Positions 16,943 to 26,095 are shown, counted from the stretch's first letter. The stretch: DNA of 64,000 nt from Antarcticibacterium arcticum (GCF_007993795.1 NZ_CP042476.1:1922001-1986000), one strand, 5' to 3'. Notes: generated by a model from the sequence alone, not told the origin. A program made the numbers and translations.

Positions 16943-17824
16943 TTAATGTTCTTTTTTTAACTGCTCCCTGTATGCATCTAGATTCTGATAAATTTCTTCG
17001 GAAAGTGCTGGTTCCTTCACATCATTATATTTTAAAAGTTCATCATGCAGGATCTTTGCAACCAGATACCTGGCGGTAGATTTATCATCGGCAGGGATCA
17101 CATACCAGGGTGCACCTTTGGTAGAAGTCCGGTTGATGGCATCTTCATAATAGTCGCGGTATTTATCCCATAGTTTTCGTTCTTTAAGGTCACCGGGTGA
17201 AAATTTCCAGTTCTTAATATCCTTATCCAGTCTTCTCAAAAGCCTTTGACGCTGTTCTTCTTTAGACAGATTCAGAAAAAATTTAAAGATTATGGTACCA
17301 TTATCGGCTAAATGCTGTTCAAAATTTCTGATTTCCTCAAACCTTTTCTCCCAGAAGTTTTCATCAATATCTTCAATACTATTTATTTGGGGTAAATTTT
17401 CACCCAGAATATACTCAGGATGTACCCTTGTAACAAGTACGTTTTCATAATGTGATCTATTAAACACTCCAAATTTTCCGCGGGAAGGTAGGGCCAGGTA
17501 ATGCCGCCATAGATAATCGTGTTTCAATTCCAGGGCTGTGGGCACCTTAAAACTGTGAACAACCACGCCACGGGAATTGAACCCTTTAAAAACTTCCCTG
17601 ATTAAACTATCTTTTCCTGAAGTATCCATCCCCTGCAGGCAAACCAGCACGGCATATTTGCCATGGGCATAAAGAATATCCTGCCACTCTGCAGTTTCAT
17701 TCCTTACCTTTTTAAGATCTTTTTTAATCTCCTGGGAGGTGGCTTGAAGATCCAGCCGGGTGGGTGTTTCGCGAATATTAATTTTCGAGGTCACTTTAAG
17801 GGAAGATAGGTCTATATTTTTCAT
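16943..17824 (-). CDS. ppk2: Polyphosphate kinase 2 family protein
   Basis: This is a single-domain PPK2 of 293 residues from the Met in MKNIDLSSLKV (base 17824). The ORF also runs to an ATG at 17884, but a TATATTTA box (minus strand, 17841-17848) places the transcript start after that codon, favouring 17824. Walker A is CLQGMDTSGKDSLIREVF. The lid and base motifs are FNRSHYENVLVTRVHPE, followed by KFFLNLSKEEQRQRLLRRLD. PPK2 enzymes use polyphosphate to phosphorylate GDP, ADP or AMP; the subclass cannot be fixed by eye. It is divergent from the GNAT-like gene. Confidence 0.9.
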   Translation of the reverse strand: MKNIDLSSLKVTSKINIRETPTRLDLQATSQEIKKDLKKVRNETAEWQDILYAHGKYAVLVCLQGMDTSGKDSLIREVFKGFNSRGVVVHSFKVPTALELKHDYLWRHYLALPSRGKFGVFNRSHYENVLVTRVHPEYILGENLPQINSIEDIDENFWEKRFEEIRNFEQHLADNGTIIFKFFLNLSKEEQRQRLLRRLDKDIKNWKFSPGDLKERKLWDKYRDYYEDAINRTSTKGAPWYVIPADDKSTARYLVAKILHDELLKYNDVKEPALSEEIYQNLDAYREQLKKEH

Positions 17825-17898
17825 GGAAAACGTTTTGCTTATAAATATAGGATTTATAAAATCTAATTTTTTTATCTTCGTCATTAAATGTCCCCATC

Positions 17899-18492
17899 TT
17901 GAAAAGAGAAGAAATTATAGAAAAGGTAGCTCTGTTACTAAAGGAGATCCCTACCTCTATGGAAATTGTGAAAAACGATTCTAAAGTTGACAAGAGATTT
18001 CACTATCTGGCTACTCATATGGTTGATAAGGCCATTAAAAAAGATGCCCTTGTGATCTCTGAAAACCAAAAGGGGATCGCTATTCTCTTTAAAACAAGCA
18101 AGCAGGAAGAGAATTTCTGGAAGGAGATCCCGGAGCAATTGGGGTTACTATGGAATGTAACCGGATTTTCCAATGCTATGAAGATCTTAAAATCGCAATC
18201 ATATATCAAAAACCAGCGCCCCCAAACCGGGGAATATCTTTACTGCTGGTTTTGGGGAATTGAAACCGATGCACGGGGAGCCGATACCCAGACGGGCAAG
18301 GAAATGAAAGATGAATTCTACAGGCAGGCCGAAGAATATAAGATTCCCCTTTATGCTGAAACCCGAATGAGGCAAAATTCAATTGTCTACCAACGCTTTG
18401 GGTTTGAACTTTTCCATGAGTGGAAACACCCCAGCGGAGACACCATGTATTTTTTAAGGTATATTCCTAAATCGCTGAGAAAAAGTGAATAG
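17899..18492 (+). CDS. GNAT-like acyltransferase domain protein
   Basis: The 197-residue cytoplasmic protein starts at TTG 17899, about 19 bases after a TATCTTCG box (17873-17880). The C-terminal half looks like a GNAT fold: a beta strand with YCWFWGIETDARG, a helix (TGKEMKDEFYRQAEEYKIP), then LYAETRMRQNSIVYQRFGFE. The last segment is the typical end of motif A/B of N-acetyltransferases. The canonical Q/RxxGxG/A loop is replaced by DARGADTQTG, so acetyl-CoA binding needs proof. The N-terminus is helical and unassigned. Confidence 0.65.
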   Translation: MKREEIIEKVALLLKEIPTSMEIVKNDSKVDKRFHYLATHMVDKAIKKDALVISENQKGIAILFKTSKQEENFWKEIPEQLGLLWNVTGFSNAMKILKSQSYIKNQRPQTGEYLYCWFWGIETDARGADTQTGKEMKDEFYRQAEEYKIPLYAETRMRQNSIVYQRFGFELFHEWKHPSGDTMYFLRYIPKSLRKSE

Positions 18493-18577
18493 GGAGTAGG
18501 GATTAGTGAATAGTGCATAGTGATTAGGTGAAAATACCTCAATACTCGATTCTCACTGCTGAATTGTAATGTTGCGA

Positions 18578-18741
18578 TTATCTGCAAAAAAATCTGCGAG
18601 ATCTGCGGGAGCGTTTTTCGGGATGTAGGTTTTAGTTTGGAAAAAAGTCAACTTAATCCCGCAAGCTAAAACTTGGAACCTACCTGCGGCAGGCCGGCCT
18701 GCAACCTTTAATCTTGAACCAACCTCCGGCAGGCAGGCCTG
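18578..18741. repeat. Intergenic repeats: TCTGCG motif and two GC-rich palindromes
   Basis: The spacer 18493-18771 between the GNAT-like gene and the AAA+ regulator holds a TCTGC-A7-TCTGCGAGATCTGCGGG block (18578-18612). Two GGCAGG(C/T)-type palindromes follow (about 18683-18702 and 18723-18741), each set in AT-rich lines of the form GAACC...GAAACCTTGA. Both belong to the repeat classes seen at 2.4-4.0 kb. No ORF or RNA gene was recognised. Confidence 0.6.
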
Positions 18742-18771
18742 AAACCTTGAATTTTAAACCTTAAATTTTTT

Positions 18772-19938
18772 TTACTGTTTACTTGCAAAGAGTTTTACAT
18801 CATCCTCCGTAACCTGGTTTCCGCCTAGTATAATAAGCCGTTCTACCACATTGCGCAATTCCCTTATATTTCCTGTCCAGTCGTATTGCTTTAGTAATTC
18901 GAGCGCCTGTGGGGTGAATTCCTTCTTATTTATTCCCTGCTCCTCGGTTACTTTATCATTAAAGAAATTTACCAGTACTGGTATATCTTCACGTCGATCA
19001 TTCAACGCCGGAACCTGAATTAGGATCACCGCAAGGCGGTGAAAAAGATCTTCCCTGAATTTCTTGTCTTCTATCTCTTTTTTAAGATCTTTATTGGTCG
19101 CAGCAATTACCCGTACATCAACTTTTATATCTTTATCACTTCCAACCCGGGATATCTTGTTTTCCTGCAACGCCCGTAAAACCTTAGCCTGGGCCGAAAG
19201 GCTCATATCACCTATTTCATCCAGAAAGATAGTACCACCATTGGCCGCTTCAAATTTTCCCGCCCTGTCTTTATTGGCCGAAGTAAAGGCACCTTTAACG
19301 TGCCCAAATAATTCACTTTCTATAAGTTCAGATGGAATGGCGGCGCAATTCACCTCAACCATGGGTCCGCTTGACCTTTGACTCTTTTGATGCAGCCAAT
19401 GTGCAACCAGTTCTTTTCCGGTTCCATTAGGGCCGGTGATCAAGACCCGGGCATCTGTAGGAGCTACTTTTTCTATGATCTCTTTGATGCGTGAAATCTC
19501 GGGTGAATTCCCAACCATTTCATAGTTTTTCCCAATCTTTTTCTTTAACCGGGAATTCTCAACCACAAGTTCTTTACGATCCAGGGCATTGCGCACCGTA
19601 TTAAGCAGGCGATTAAGGTCCGGCGGTTTGGAAATATAATCAAAAGCCCCGAGTCTCATCGCGTTTACCGCGGTATCAAGCTCCCCGTGACCGGAGATCA
19701 TTACCACCGGGATCTCTGGTTTTATTTTTTTTATAGCTTCAAGGACTTCTATCCCGTCCATTTTCGGCATTTTAATATCACACAGGACAAGGTCAAAATC
19801 TTCTTCCTTTATTTTTTCGGTTCCGGCCAGGCCATCTTCAGCCTCTTCAACGAGGTAATTACTGTTCTCTTCAGAAAGAATTTTGGTCAATACCCGTCTT
19901 ATTGCAGGTTCATCTTCTATAATAAGGATCTTTGCCAT
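18772..19938 (-). CDS. NtrC-type response regulator with sigma-54 AAA+ domain, no DNA-binding domain
   Basis: The 388-residue protein has a receiver domain (1-120; phosphoacceptor Asp in LVLCDIKMPKMDG near residue 54) and a full sigma-54 activator AAA+ domain (about 140-365). The AAA+ domain has Walker A GPNGTGKE, the sigma-54-contacting GAFTSA loop, Walker B GTIFLDEIGDM and the arginine-finger region REDLFHRLAV. It stops about 20 residues after the AAA+ lid, at VTEDDVKLFASKQ, so the usual Fis-type helix-turn-helix is missing. It would activate sigma-54 promoters without binding a specific site, or through a partner. No histidine kinase gene is adjacent. Confidence 0.93.
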   Translation of the reverse strand: MAKILIIEDEPAIRRVLTKILSEENSNYLVEEAEDGLAGTEKIKEEDFDLVLCDIKMPKMDGIEVLEAIKKIKPEIPVVMISGHGELDTAVNAMRLGAFDYISKPPDLNRLLNTVRNALDRKELVVENSRLKKKIGKNYEMVGNSPEISRIKEIIEKVAPTDARVLITGPNGTGKELVAHWLHQKSQRSSGPMVEVNCAAIPSELIESELFGHVKGAFTSANKDRAGKFEAANGGTIFLDEIGDMSLSAQAKVLRALQENKISRVGSDKDIKVDVRVIAATNKDLKKEIEDKKFREDLFHRLAVILIQVPALNDRREDIPVLVNFFNDKVTEEQGINKKEFTPQALELLKQYDWTGNIRELRNVVERLIILGGNQVTEDDVKLFASKQ

Positions 19939-19939
19939 T

Positions 19940-20848
19940 TTATAATATACTAAATTTTAAGCCGGTACGGCCATAAAAAGAATTGGTTTCATTTATTGTA
20001 TACACCTTATCCAGGTTTCCGTCACGTAGACGAATATCATTTACAAGCGTATGCCCTGCGTACAGGTATAGAGAGAGATTATCTGTAAAATTATATTCAT
20101 ACCCCAACCCCGCCAATACAATGGTCATTGAAATATTCTCGGCCATACGCATGTTGGAAGAAGGGGAATTTGGTGTCGTATAAAAGTTATTCTGGATATT
20201 GGCAAAGAAACCGTCCAGAGTAACAAATCCCTGCAATACATTCTTCTCGTTGATAAAATATTTTAAATTGGATTTAGGGATTCCCAGGGTGTAGGACCAG
20301 TCCGGACTAAACCTTTTGTAGTAATTGATAACCGGCAAGGGAAATGGAATACCCGAAGTCGTGGAATACGATAACCCAAGGATAAGGCGAACGGGGTCAA
20401 TATACCTTTCATCTTCAGTAGTCTTGATAAAATAAACCGCGCCGGTATAGATCACGTCATCATTGATCATTTCACCGGTTTCAAAATTGGACGCTACCCT
20501 CAATCCTGCTTCTGCCCCAAAACGCCAAATCTCGTTCATTTTAAAGGTATAGCCCAGGCTTCCTGAAAATGACTGAAAACGGTCCAGTTCATTGGTATCA
20601 AAAATTGCAGGATCATTGTATTTTAAGTTGGTATTGCGGTATTCAATACCAGGCACCAGGTAAGCTCCATTTTCATTCAGTTTAATGGGAAAATTTATAA
20701 AACTGCGGAACCTTCTGAAAGAATTATCTGAATCTTTTTGGGGAAAATACGTATATTCTATTCTTGCAAGGTCTGTAGTCTGGCCCTGGGCCACCCCTGT
20801 AATTCCTGCTATTAGCAGCATTAAAAACCAATTACAACTTTTCTTCAT
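19940..20848 (-). CDS. DUF6268-type outer-membrane beta-barrel protein
   Basis: This 302-residue protein starts at the Met of MKKSCNWFLMLL; the open frame to 20893 adds an improbable leader. A signal peptide (1-24, GVAQGQT) is followed by alternating-hydrophobicity strands rich in Tyr/Phe and Asn, as in a small outer-membrane barrel. It ends in GLKFSIL, with hydrophobic alternate residues. It resembles DUF6268 proteins. The gene overlaps mscS by 17 bases and is one base upstream of the AAA+ regulator, so the three are probably one operon. Function unknown. Confidence 0.75.
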   Translation of the reverse strand: MKKSCNWFLMLLIAGITGVAQGQTTDLARIEYTYFPQKDSDNSFRRFRSFINFPIKLNENGAYLVPGIEYRNTNLKYNDPAIFDTNELDRFQSFSGSLGYTFKMNEIWRFGAEAGLRVASNFETGEMINDDVIYTGAVYFIKTTEDERYIDPVRLILGLSYSTTSGIPFPLPVINYYKRFSPDWSYTLGIPKSNLKYFINEKNVLQGFVTLDGFFANIQNNFYTTPNSPSSNMRMAENISMTIVLAGLGYEYNFTDNLSLYLYAGHTLVNDIRLRDGNLDKVYTINETNSFYGRTGLKFSIL

Positions 20849-21746
20849 TTTTTGATTCGTTAGGGTTAGTATTAGGATAAAACATATGCACATCTCTTTG
20901 GGGAAAGGGTATTGTAATATTATTCAATCTAAATTTATCGTCAATTTTAAATCGTAATTCGCTTTTTATCTTTGGATCTACAAAGCTGTCACTTACAAAA
21001 AAATGTAAACTGAACACCAGCGCCGAATCGGCAAAATCATCAAAGGTTACAAAAGGATCGGGCTTTTTCACCAAACCGGTTTGTTCTTTTGCACATTCCA
21101 GCAAGATAGCTTTCACCCTTTGCGTGTCACTCCCGTAAGCTACACCTACTTTCACTGATTCCCTGGTGGTTTTATGATTTTGAGTATAGTTAAGGATCAC
21201 ATCGCTTATAAACTTATGATTGGGAATGATCATCACCTTATCATCCCGTGTAAGTACACGTGTGGTCCTTAATTTAATATCTATCACCCGGCCAACTCTG
21301 CCATCCATTTCAATGATATCTCCAACCAGTAGCGTTTTATCTGTAATAATAAAAACCCCGCCAATTACATCCTGAAAAAGTTCCTGTAAAGCTAAACCTA
21401 AACCAACAAAAAGCGCCGCCGAGGCTGTTAAAAGTATTGTAATATCTATACCTGCAGAGCTTAAGGTGAGAATGATCACGATTAAATAAACAAGATATCT
21501 CAGGAATTTGAAGACACTTATAAATTTTAGTTTATCATTTTCCTCCAGTCTGCGGGTAAACAAAATTCTAATACCACGAAGAACTATATTGGTAATAAAA
21601 AAAGTAGTGACCACCAACAATACCAGGCCAACGGTAATTTTAATTGGATTATCGCCGCTATCAAAACTTATGAGGGTAATCCGGAAAAATTCCAGAATAT
21701 TGCCCCATATGTCTTCTTGTATAAATTCTTTTACCTCTCCCTGCAT
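20832..21746 (-). CDS. Small-conductance mechanosensitive channel (MscS family)
   Basis: The 304-residue protein has three membrane helices: about 32-55, 75-95 and the pore helix at 100-125 with the packed Gly/Ala pattern ASAALFVGLGLALQ. The MscS beta domain follows with FIITDKTLLVGDIIEMDGRVG and IIPNHKFISDVILNYT, then a cytoplasmic alpha/beta domain. It releases solutes on hypo-osmotic shock. It sits first in a likely operon with the DUF6268 barrel and the NtrC-type regulator, and starts four bases after the ABC permease gene ends. Confidence 0.92.
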   Translation of the reverse strand: MQGEVKEFIQEDIWGNILEFFRITLISFDSGDNPIKITVGLVLLVVTTFFITNIVLRGIRILFTRRLEENDKLKFISVFKFLRYLVYLIVIILTLSSAGIDITILLTASAALFVGLGLALQELFQDVIGGVFIITDKTLLVGDIIEMDGRVGRVIDIKLRTTRVLTRDDKVMIIPNHKFISDVILNYTQNHKTTRESVKVGVAYGSDTQRVKAILLECAKEQTGLVKKPDPFVTFDDFADSALVFSLHFFVSDSFVDPKIKSELRFKIDDKFRLNNITIPFPQRDVHMFYPNTNPNESKNEEKL

Positions 21747-21749
21747 TTA

Positions 21750-23048
21750 TTAATATTTAAGCCATTTATATAATTCCTTGTAAGTGGGTTTCTTCCCATA
21801 CATAAGTATTCCTACCCTGTATATTTTAGCTGCCAGCCAAAGTACCAGCCCATTGGTAATGATCAATAACAATACAGATATCACTAATTCCCACCAGGGC
21901 ACCCCAAACGGAATACGCATTAGCATAACAATAGGAGAAGTTAAAGGGATCATTGAAAAAATGGTGGATACCGTTCCATGCGGATTTTCAATTACCGAAA
22001 AGAAACCTACATAGATCCCAAGCATTAAAGGCAGAATAATGGGGAACATGAATTGCTGGGTATCGGTTTCAGAATCTACCGCGGCTCCAATAGCCGCATA
22101 AATTGCCGAATACAAAAAGTAACCTCCAATAAAATAAATGAGAAACGCGATTATAAGGGTAAACATAGGCAGGTTATAAATATCTGTAAGCAATTGCTGC
22201 ATCTCATTACTTGCCATATCTTCAATTCCCCTGCTGGCTTCTGCAGAAGGTGCAACCATATCAAGCCCTGTTAAGGTAGAGGCGATAAACATCAATACGG
22301 TACCCAATACTACCCAAATTGTGAATTGCGTGATACCTGCGAGGGAAGTACCCAGGATCTTCCCAAGCATCAATTGGATTGGTTTGACCGATGAAACTAT
22401 GATCTCAATAATACGGTTGGTTTTTTCTTCTATTACACTGCGCATTACCATATTCCCATAGATAATAATGAACATCATGAGCAAATAACCGGCGGCCCCT
22501 CCAAAGATCATTTTTATATATCCCGACATTCTGGAGGTGCGCTGGCCTTCAAAATTTTGGATCTGGATATTGACTTTTGTTTCGGCTGATTCTATTTGAG
22601 ACACATCCACTCCCCTGGCAATAAGCTCCCGGGTGGTGAGTTTTTCAGTAATAATGCGCTCCATTTGCTGCAGGGTACCAAATCCAGGCGTCTCTTTTCC
22701 AAAGAACTCTATAGAACCGGCAAGCCGGGCATTATTATCAATTTCCGGTATATATAACAAGCCGTGATAGTTCTTTTCTTTAACCAGTTCCTTTGCCTGG
22801 TCCAGGGTCACAAAAGAAAGGTTCATATAGGTGATATCTTCGGTATTTTGAAATTCGCCTTCAAACACCCCACTTTGATCATTAATAGCAATAATTTTTT
22901 CTTCGCTGTTATTAAGCATGCTCAGGTATGCGATCAAAAAAAACATTCCCACAAGAATAAGCGGGCTAAGAAATGTCATTATAATAAAGGTCTTATTTCT
23001 TACCCTTGCCGTGTATTCCCGTTTAATGATGAGTTTTAAATTACGCAT
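21750..23048 (-). CDS. ABC-2 type permease (NatB/YhaP-like)
   Basis: The 432-residue protein has one N-terminal membrane helix (about 22-45) and a large extracytoplasmic domain (46-175). Five to six further helices follow, with a conserved VIEEKTNRIIEIIVSSVKP motif typical of NatB/YhaP exporters. It overlaps the ATPase gene by eight bases, so the two form one transporter. NatAB in Bacillus exports sodium; here the substrate is unknown. Confidence 0.9.
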   Translation of the reverse strand: MRNLKLIIKREYTARVRNKTFIIMTFLSPLILVGMFFLIAYLSMLNNSEEKIIAINDQSGVFEGEFQNTEDITYMNLSFVTLDQAKELVKEKNYHGLLYIPEIDNNARLAGSIEFFGKETPGFGTLQQMERIITEKLTTRELIARGVDVSQIESAETKVNIQIQNFEGQRTSRMSGYIKMIFGGAAGYLLMMFIIIYGNMVMRSVIEEKTNRIIEIIVSSVKPIQLMLGKILGTSLAGITQFTIWVVLGTVLMFIASTLTGLDMVAPSAEASRGIEDMASNEMQQLLTDIYNLPMFTLIIAFLIYFIGGYFLYSAIYAAIGAAVDSETDTQQFMFPIILPLMLGIYVGFFSVIENPHGTVSTIFSMIPLTSPIVMLMRIPFGVPWWELVISVLLLIITNGLVLWLAAKIYRVGILMYGKKPTYKELYKWLKY

Positions 23049-23970
23049 TTTGAGTCACGGTTTTAATAAAGATATCATTTACTGAAGGGATCACCTCCAC
23101 AAAATGATTCACCTGGGCTTTAGTGATCAAATAATGAAGCAGTTCGTTGGGAGAAGCATCGGCAGGGATCTGTAATTTTAATTTAAGATCCTGATTCAAA
23201 CTTTTAAAAGTCGCTTTTTCCACAATAAATTTTGCAGACAGGTCCTCCAGAAGTGCAGCCTCACTCGACGTGGTAAGACCTACCTCAAATGTATTTGATT
23301 TATAAAGTCGTTTTATATCTGCCACCTTTCCATCTAGGAGTTTGTTGGATTTATGGATAAGGGCAATATGCTCACACAATTCTTCCACGCTTTCCATGCG
23401 ATGGGTAGAAAAAAGAATGGTAGCCCCTTCCTCCCTTAATTGAAGGATCTCGTTCTTGATAATATCGGCATTCACGGGATCAAACCCGGTAAAAGGTTCA
23501 TCAAAAATAAGAAGGACGGGTTTGTGAAGCACGGTGATCACAAATTGTACTTTTTGCGCCATCCCTTTTGAAAGTTCCTGTATTTTTTTATCCCACCAGT
23601 GAGTGATCCCCAGTTTGTTAAACCAATACTCCAGCCTTTCTTTTGCCTGGGCTTTGCTCAAACCTTTTAGCCTTGCCAAATAAAGGGCCTGCTCCCCTAC
23701 TTTCATAGACTTATACAAACCTCTTTCCTCTGGCAAATAGCCTATATAGCCAACATCATTGGGATGAAGGGGTTTCCCCCTGAAATAAACAGTACCGGTA
23801 TCCGGCAGGGTTATTTGATTAATAATCCTTAAAAATGTGGTTTTTCCTGCGCCATTAGGTCCCAGAAGACCAAATATGCTTTGTTCAGGAATTGCTATGG
23901 AAACATCATTGAGTGCAGTAAAATCGCCGAATTGTTTGCTAATGTTCTCTGCCACCAGGAGATTACCCAT
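23041..23970 (-). CDS. ABC transporter ATP-binding subunit (NatA/YhaQ-like)
   Basis: This 309-residue ATPase has Walker A LLGPNGAGKTTFLR (about 35-48), the signature LSKGMAQKVQFV (about 135; LSKGM instead of LSGGQ, common in this subfamily), Walker B LLIFDEPFTGFDP and the switch His in LFSTHRM. A C-terminal ~75-residue accessory domain follows. It is the first gene of a two-gene exporter with the ABC-2 permease. Confidence 0.94.
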   Translation of the reverse strand: MGNLLVAENISKQFGDFTALNDVSIAIPEQSIFGLLGPNGAGKTTFLRIINQITLPDTGTVYFRGKPLHPNDVGYIGYLPEERGLYKSMKVGEQALYLARLKGLSKAQAKERLEYWFNKLGITHWWDKKIQELSKGMAQKVQFVITVLHKPVLLIFDEPFTGFDPVNADIIKNEILQLREEGATILFSTHRMESVEELCEHIALIHKSNKLLDGKVADIKRLYKSNTFEVGLTTSSEAALLEDLSAKFIVEKATFKSLNQDLKLKLQIPADASPNELLHYLITKAQVNHFVEVIPSVNDIFIKTVTQNA

Positions 23971-24079
23971 ACTTGAAGTTTAGTAGTAGTAAATATATTG
24001 AAATAGCCTTACACCCCCTTTAATTTAAGAGGATTTTATAAATATTATAAGCAAAGCAGGGAAGGGATAAAAGCAAAAA

Positions 24080-24107
24080 CCCACCCTTAAACTTAATTAA
24101 GGATGGG
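24080..24107 (-). terminator. Rho-independent terminator after dnaJ
   Basis: An 11-bp stem (CCCACCCTTAA with TTAAGGATGGG, one G-U pair) is followed on the minus strand by a TTTTTGCTTTT tract. It lies 86 bases past the dnaJ stop and before the ABC exporter. Confidence 0.75.
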
Positions 24108-24193
24108 AAAAAAATTGCTATGAAAAAGAAAAATTATCACTAAAGCTTTAGTGATATTCAAATATATAAAAATTATCTTAAAACTCTTGTTTT

Positions 24194-25309
24194 TTAAGAA
24201 AACATATCTTTTACTTTTTCAAAAAATGATTTATCACTTAGTTCCGGATTGGGCTGGAAGTTCTCATCGGCGGCCATTTTTTCAAAAAATTCCCGCTGCT
24301 CCCTGTTCAATACTTTAGGAGTCCAGACATTTACATGCACCAACAAGTCCCCTTTACCATATCCATTTAAATTGGAGATCCCTTTGCCTCGTAGACGCAG
24401 GATCTTACCAGATTGAACTCCTTCATCTATTTTAATTCGAACTTTGCCTGAAACTGTATCAATTTCTCTTGAAGCTCCAAGTACAGCTTCGGAATAACTT
24501 ATGTAAAGATCATAATGTAAATTATCACCTTCCCGTTGCAGGGTTGGGTGCTCTTTTTCTTCGATAGCCACCAGAAGATCTCCCGGCACTCCATTTCCCG
24601 GAGCGTCGTTACCTTTTCCTGTAACTTTTAACTGCATACCATCTTCAACCCCAGCCGGAATCTTGATAGATACGGTTTCTTCTTTTGAAATAAGGCCGTG
24701 TGCATCTGCTTCTGCAGGTTTTTGATCAATTATCTGCCCGGCACCGCCGCAGGCAGTACAGGGAGACGCTGTTTGCATACGCCCTAATATGGTATTTGTA
24801 ATACGGGTTACCTGTCCTGTTCCGTTACAGGTAGTACAACTTTTATAGGTTGTCCCCGGAGCCTGTATTTTTCTTTTAACCTTAATTTTCTTTTCGGTTC
24901 CGTTTGCGATCTCTTCCAGGGTAAGGCTCACACGTATTCTAAGGTTACTGCCCTTCACACGCCTTTGTCCTCCCCCAAAGCCACCGCCAAAACCAGAGAA
25001 GCCGCCACCAAAGCCACCGCCAAAGATATCACCAAACTGGCTGAAGATGTCATCCATATTCATTCCTCCTCCTGCACCAAAGCCACCTTCAAAGGCCTGA
25101 TGGCCAAAACGGTCATATTTGGCACGCTTATCTTCATTGCTAAGAACTTCGTATGCTTCCGCAGCTTTTTTAAACATTTCTTCGGCATGGTTATCACCCG
25201 GATTTTTATCGGGGTGAAATTCAATAGCCTTTTTGCGATATGCTTTTTTGATCTCTGCCACAGAGGCATTCTTACTTATTCCCAGTATTTCGTAATAATC
25301 CTGTTTCAT
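24194..25309 (-). CDS. dnaJ: Chaperone DnaJ with a two-motif zinc region
   Basis: DnaJ, 371 residues, stimulates DnaK and binds unfolded protein. The J domain has HPD at 32-34, a Gly/Phe-rich linker follows at 75-115, then a zinc region and C-terminal substrate-binding domains. Only two CxxCxGxG motifs remain: C158/C161 (CTTCNGTG) and C184/C187 (CTACGGAG). The places of motifs 1 and 4 are taken by VKRKIQAPGTTYKS and DQKPAEADAHGL. Thus one zinc centre, equivalent to centre II of E. coli DnaJ, is kept and centre I is lost. grpE lies 29 bases upstream in the same direction. Confidence 0.96.
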   Translation of the reverse strand: MKQDYYEILGISKNASVAEIKKAYRKKAIEFHPDKNPGDNHAEEMFKKAAEAYEVLSNEDKRAKYDRFGHQAFEGGFGAGGGMNMDDIFSQFGDIFGGGFGGGFSGFGGGFGGGQRRVKGSNLRIRVSLTLEEIANGTEKKIKVKRKIQAPGTTYKSCTTCNGTGQVTRITNTILGRMQTASPCTACGGAGQIIDQKPAEADAHGLISKEETVSIKIPAGVEDGMQLKVTGKGNDAPGNGVPGDLLVAIEEKEHPTLQREGDNLHYDLYISYSEAVLGASREIDTVSGKVRIKIDEGVQSGKILRLRGKGISNLNGYGKGDLLVHVNVWTPKVLNREQREFFEKMAADENFQPNPELSDKSFFEKVKDMFS

Positions 25310-25338
25310 TATGTGTATTTGTGATTTTTAAAAAGTGA

Positions 25339-25941
25339 CTATTTGCCTGTCACTACCTTAGGAAACCTAATGATCCTGTCCCCAAGTTTGTATCCGCGCT
25401 CTACCACATCAACTATCCTGCCTTTTAATTTTTCCGAAGGCGCAGGCACCTGAGTAATAGCCTCATGCATATCTGCATCAAAGGAATCGCCGGCTTTCAC
25501 TTCCATAGCCTCCAATCCTTTGTTCTTCAATGTTTCTCTGAATTTGTTGTGAATAAGCTCTACTCCTTTTAATAGATTTTTATCCTTAGCCTTTTGAATT
25601 TCATTCAACGCCCGGTCAAAATCATCTAAAACCGGCAACATAGCAGTCATTACTTCCTGGTTGGCGGTCTTGAAAAGCTCAAGCCGCTCCTTTGAAGTGC
25701 GTCTTTTATAATTCTCAAATTCGGCAAATAACCTTAAAAATTTATCTTTTTCCTTATCAAGGTCAGCTTTTAACTGCTCGTTTTCAGAAACAGATTGACC
25801 CTCTGGTTCCTGCTCTTCTTCTATTTGATCAACTCCTTCATCTATAAATTCTTCTGCAGGTTCCCCTCCAAATTCCTGATGAATATTTTCCTTGATATTT
25901 TCTATATCCTCCCCGGATGTATTTTCTTTTTCCTTGCTCAT
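25339..25941 (-). CDS. grpE: Nucleotide exchange factor GrpE
   Basis: GrpE (200 residues) releases ADP from DnaK. A very acidic N-terminal tail (1-60) leads into the long coiled coil (about 62-110, KDKFLRLFAEFENYKRRTSKE), which carries the family signature. The C-terminal beta domain ends in RVVDVVERGYKLGDRIIRFPKVVTG-like sequence. It is first in a grpE-dnaJ operon. No CIRCE element was seen upstream; a housekeeping-type promoter is present instead. Confidence 0.96.
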   Translation of the reverse strand: MSKEKENTSGEDIENIKENIHQEFGGEPAEEFIDEGVDQIEEEQEPEGQSVSENEQLKADLDKEKDKFLRLFAEFENYKRRTSKERLELFKTANQEVMTAMLPVLDDFDRALNEIQKAKDKNLLKGVELIHNKFRETLKNKGLEAMEVKAGDSFDADMHEAITQVPAPSEKLKGRIVDVVERGYKLGDRIIRFPKVVTGK

Positions 25942-25972
25942 GGATTAACAAATTTGTTTGATTCTCAAAAGT

Positions 25973-26005
25973 CAAATTTACTGCCAATTATTTAAAAATG
26001 TCAAA
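25973..26005 (-). promoter_or_regulatory. Bacteroidetes housekeeping promoter of grpE-dnaJ
   Basis: On the minus strand TTTG (26002-26005) and TAAATTTG (25973-25980) are separated by 21 bases. This fits the TTTG-N19-23-TAnnTTTG consensus. The start codon is 31 bases downstream of the -7 box. Confidence 0.65.
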
Positions 26006-26059
26006 ATGTCACAACTATAACTTTAATACAATTTTAAGATTTGTGTTTCTTTCTTAGCT

Positions 26060-26067
26060 TAATTTTG
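26060..26067 (+). promoter_or_regulatory. -7 box of the YceI lipoprotein gene
   Basis: TAATTTTG fits TAnnTTTG. A TTTG lies at 26040-26043, but the 16-base spacing is shorter than usual. Confidence 0.4.
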
Positions 26068-26095
26068 CAACTTATTAAAAATCAAATCACTTAAA

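Noticed and set aside
25947..25958. AACAAATTTGTT palindrome ahead of grpE as a heat-shock operator
   Set aside because: It is short and AT-only, expected by chance here, and does not resemble the CIRCE element.
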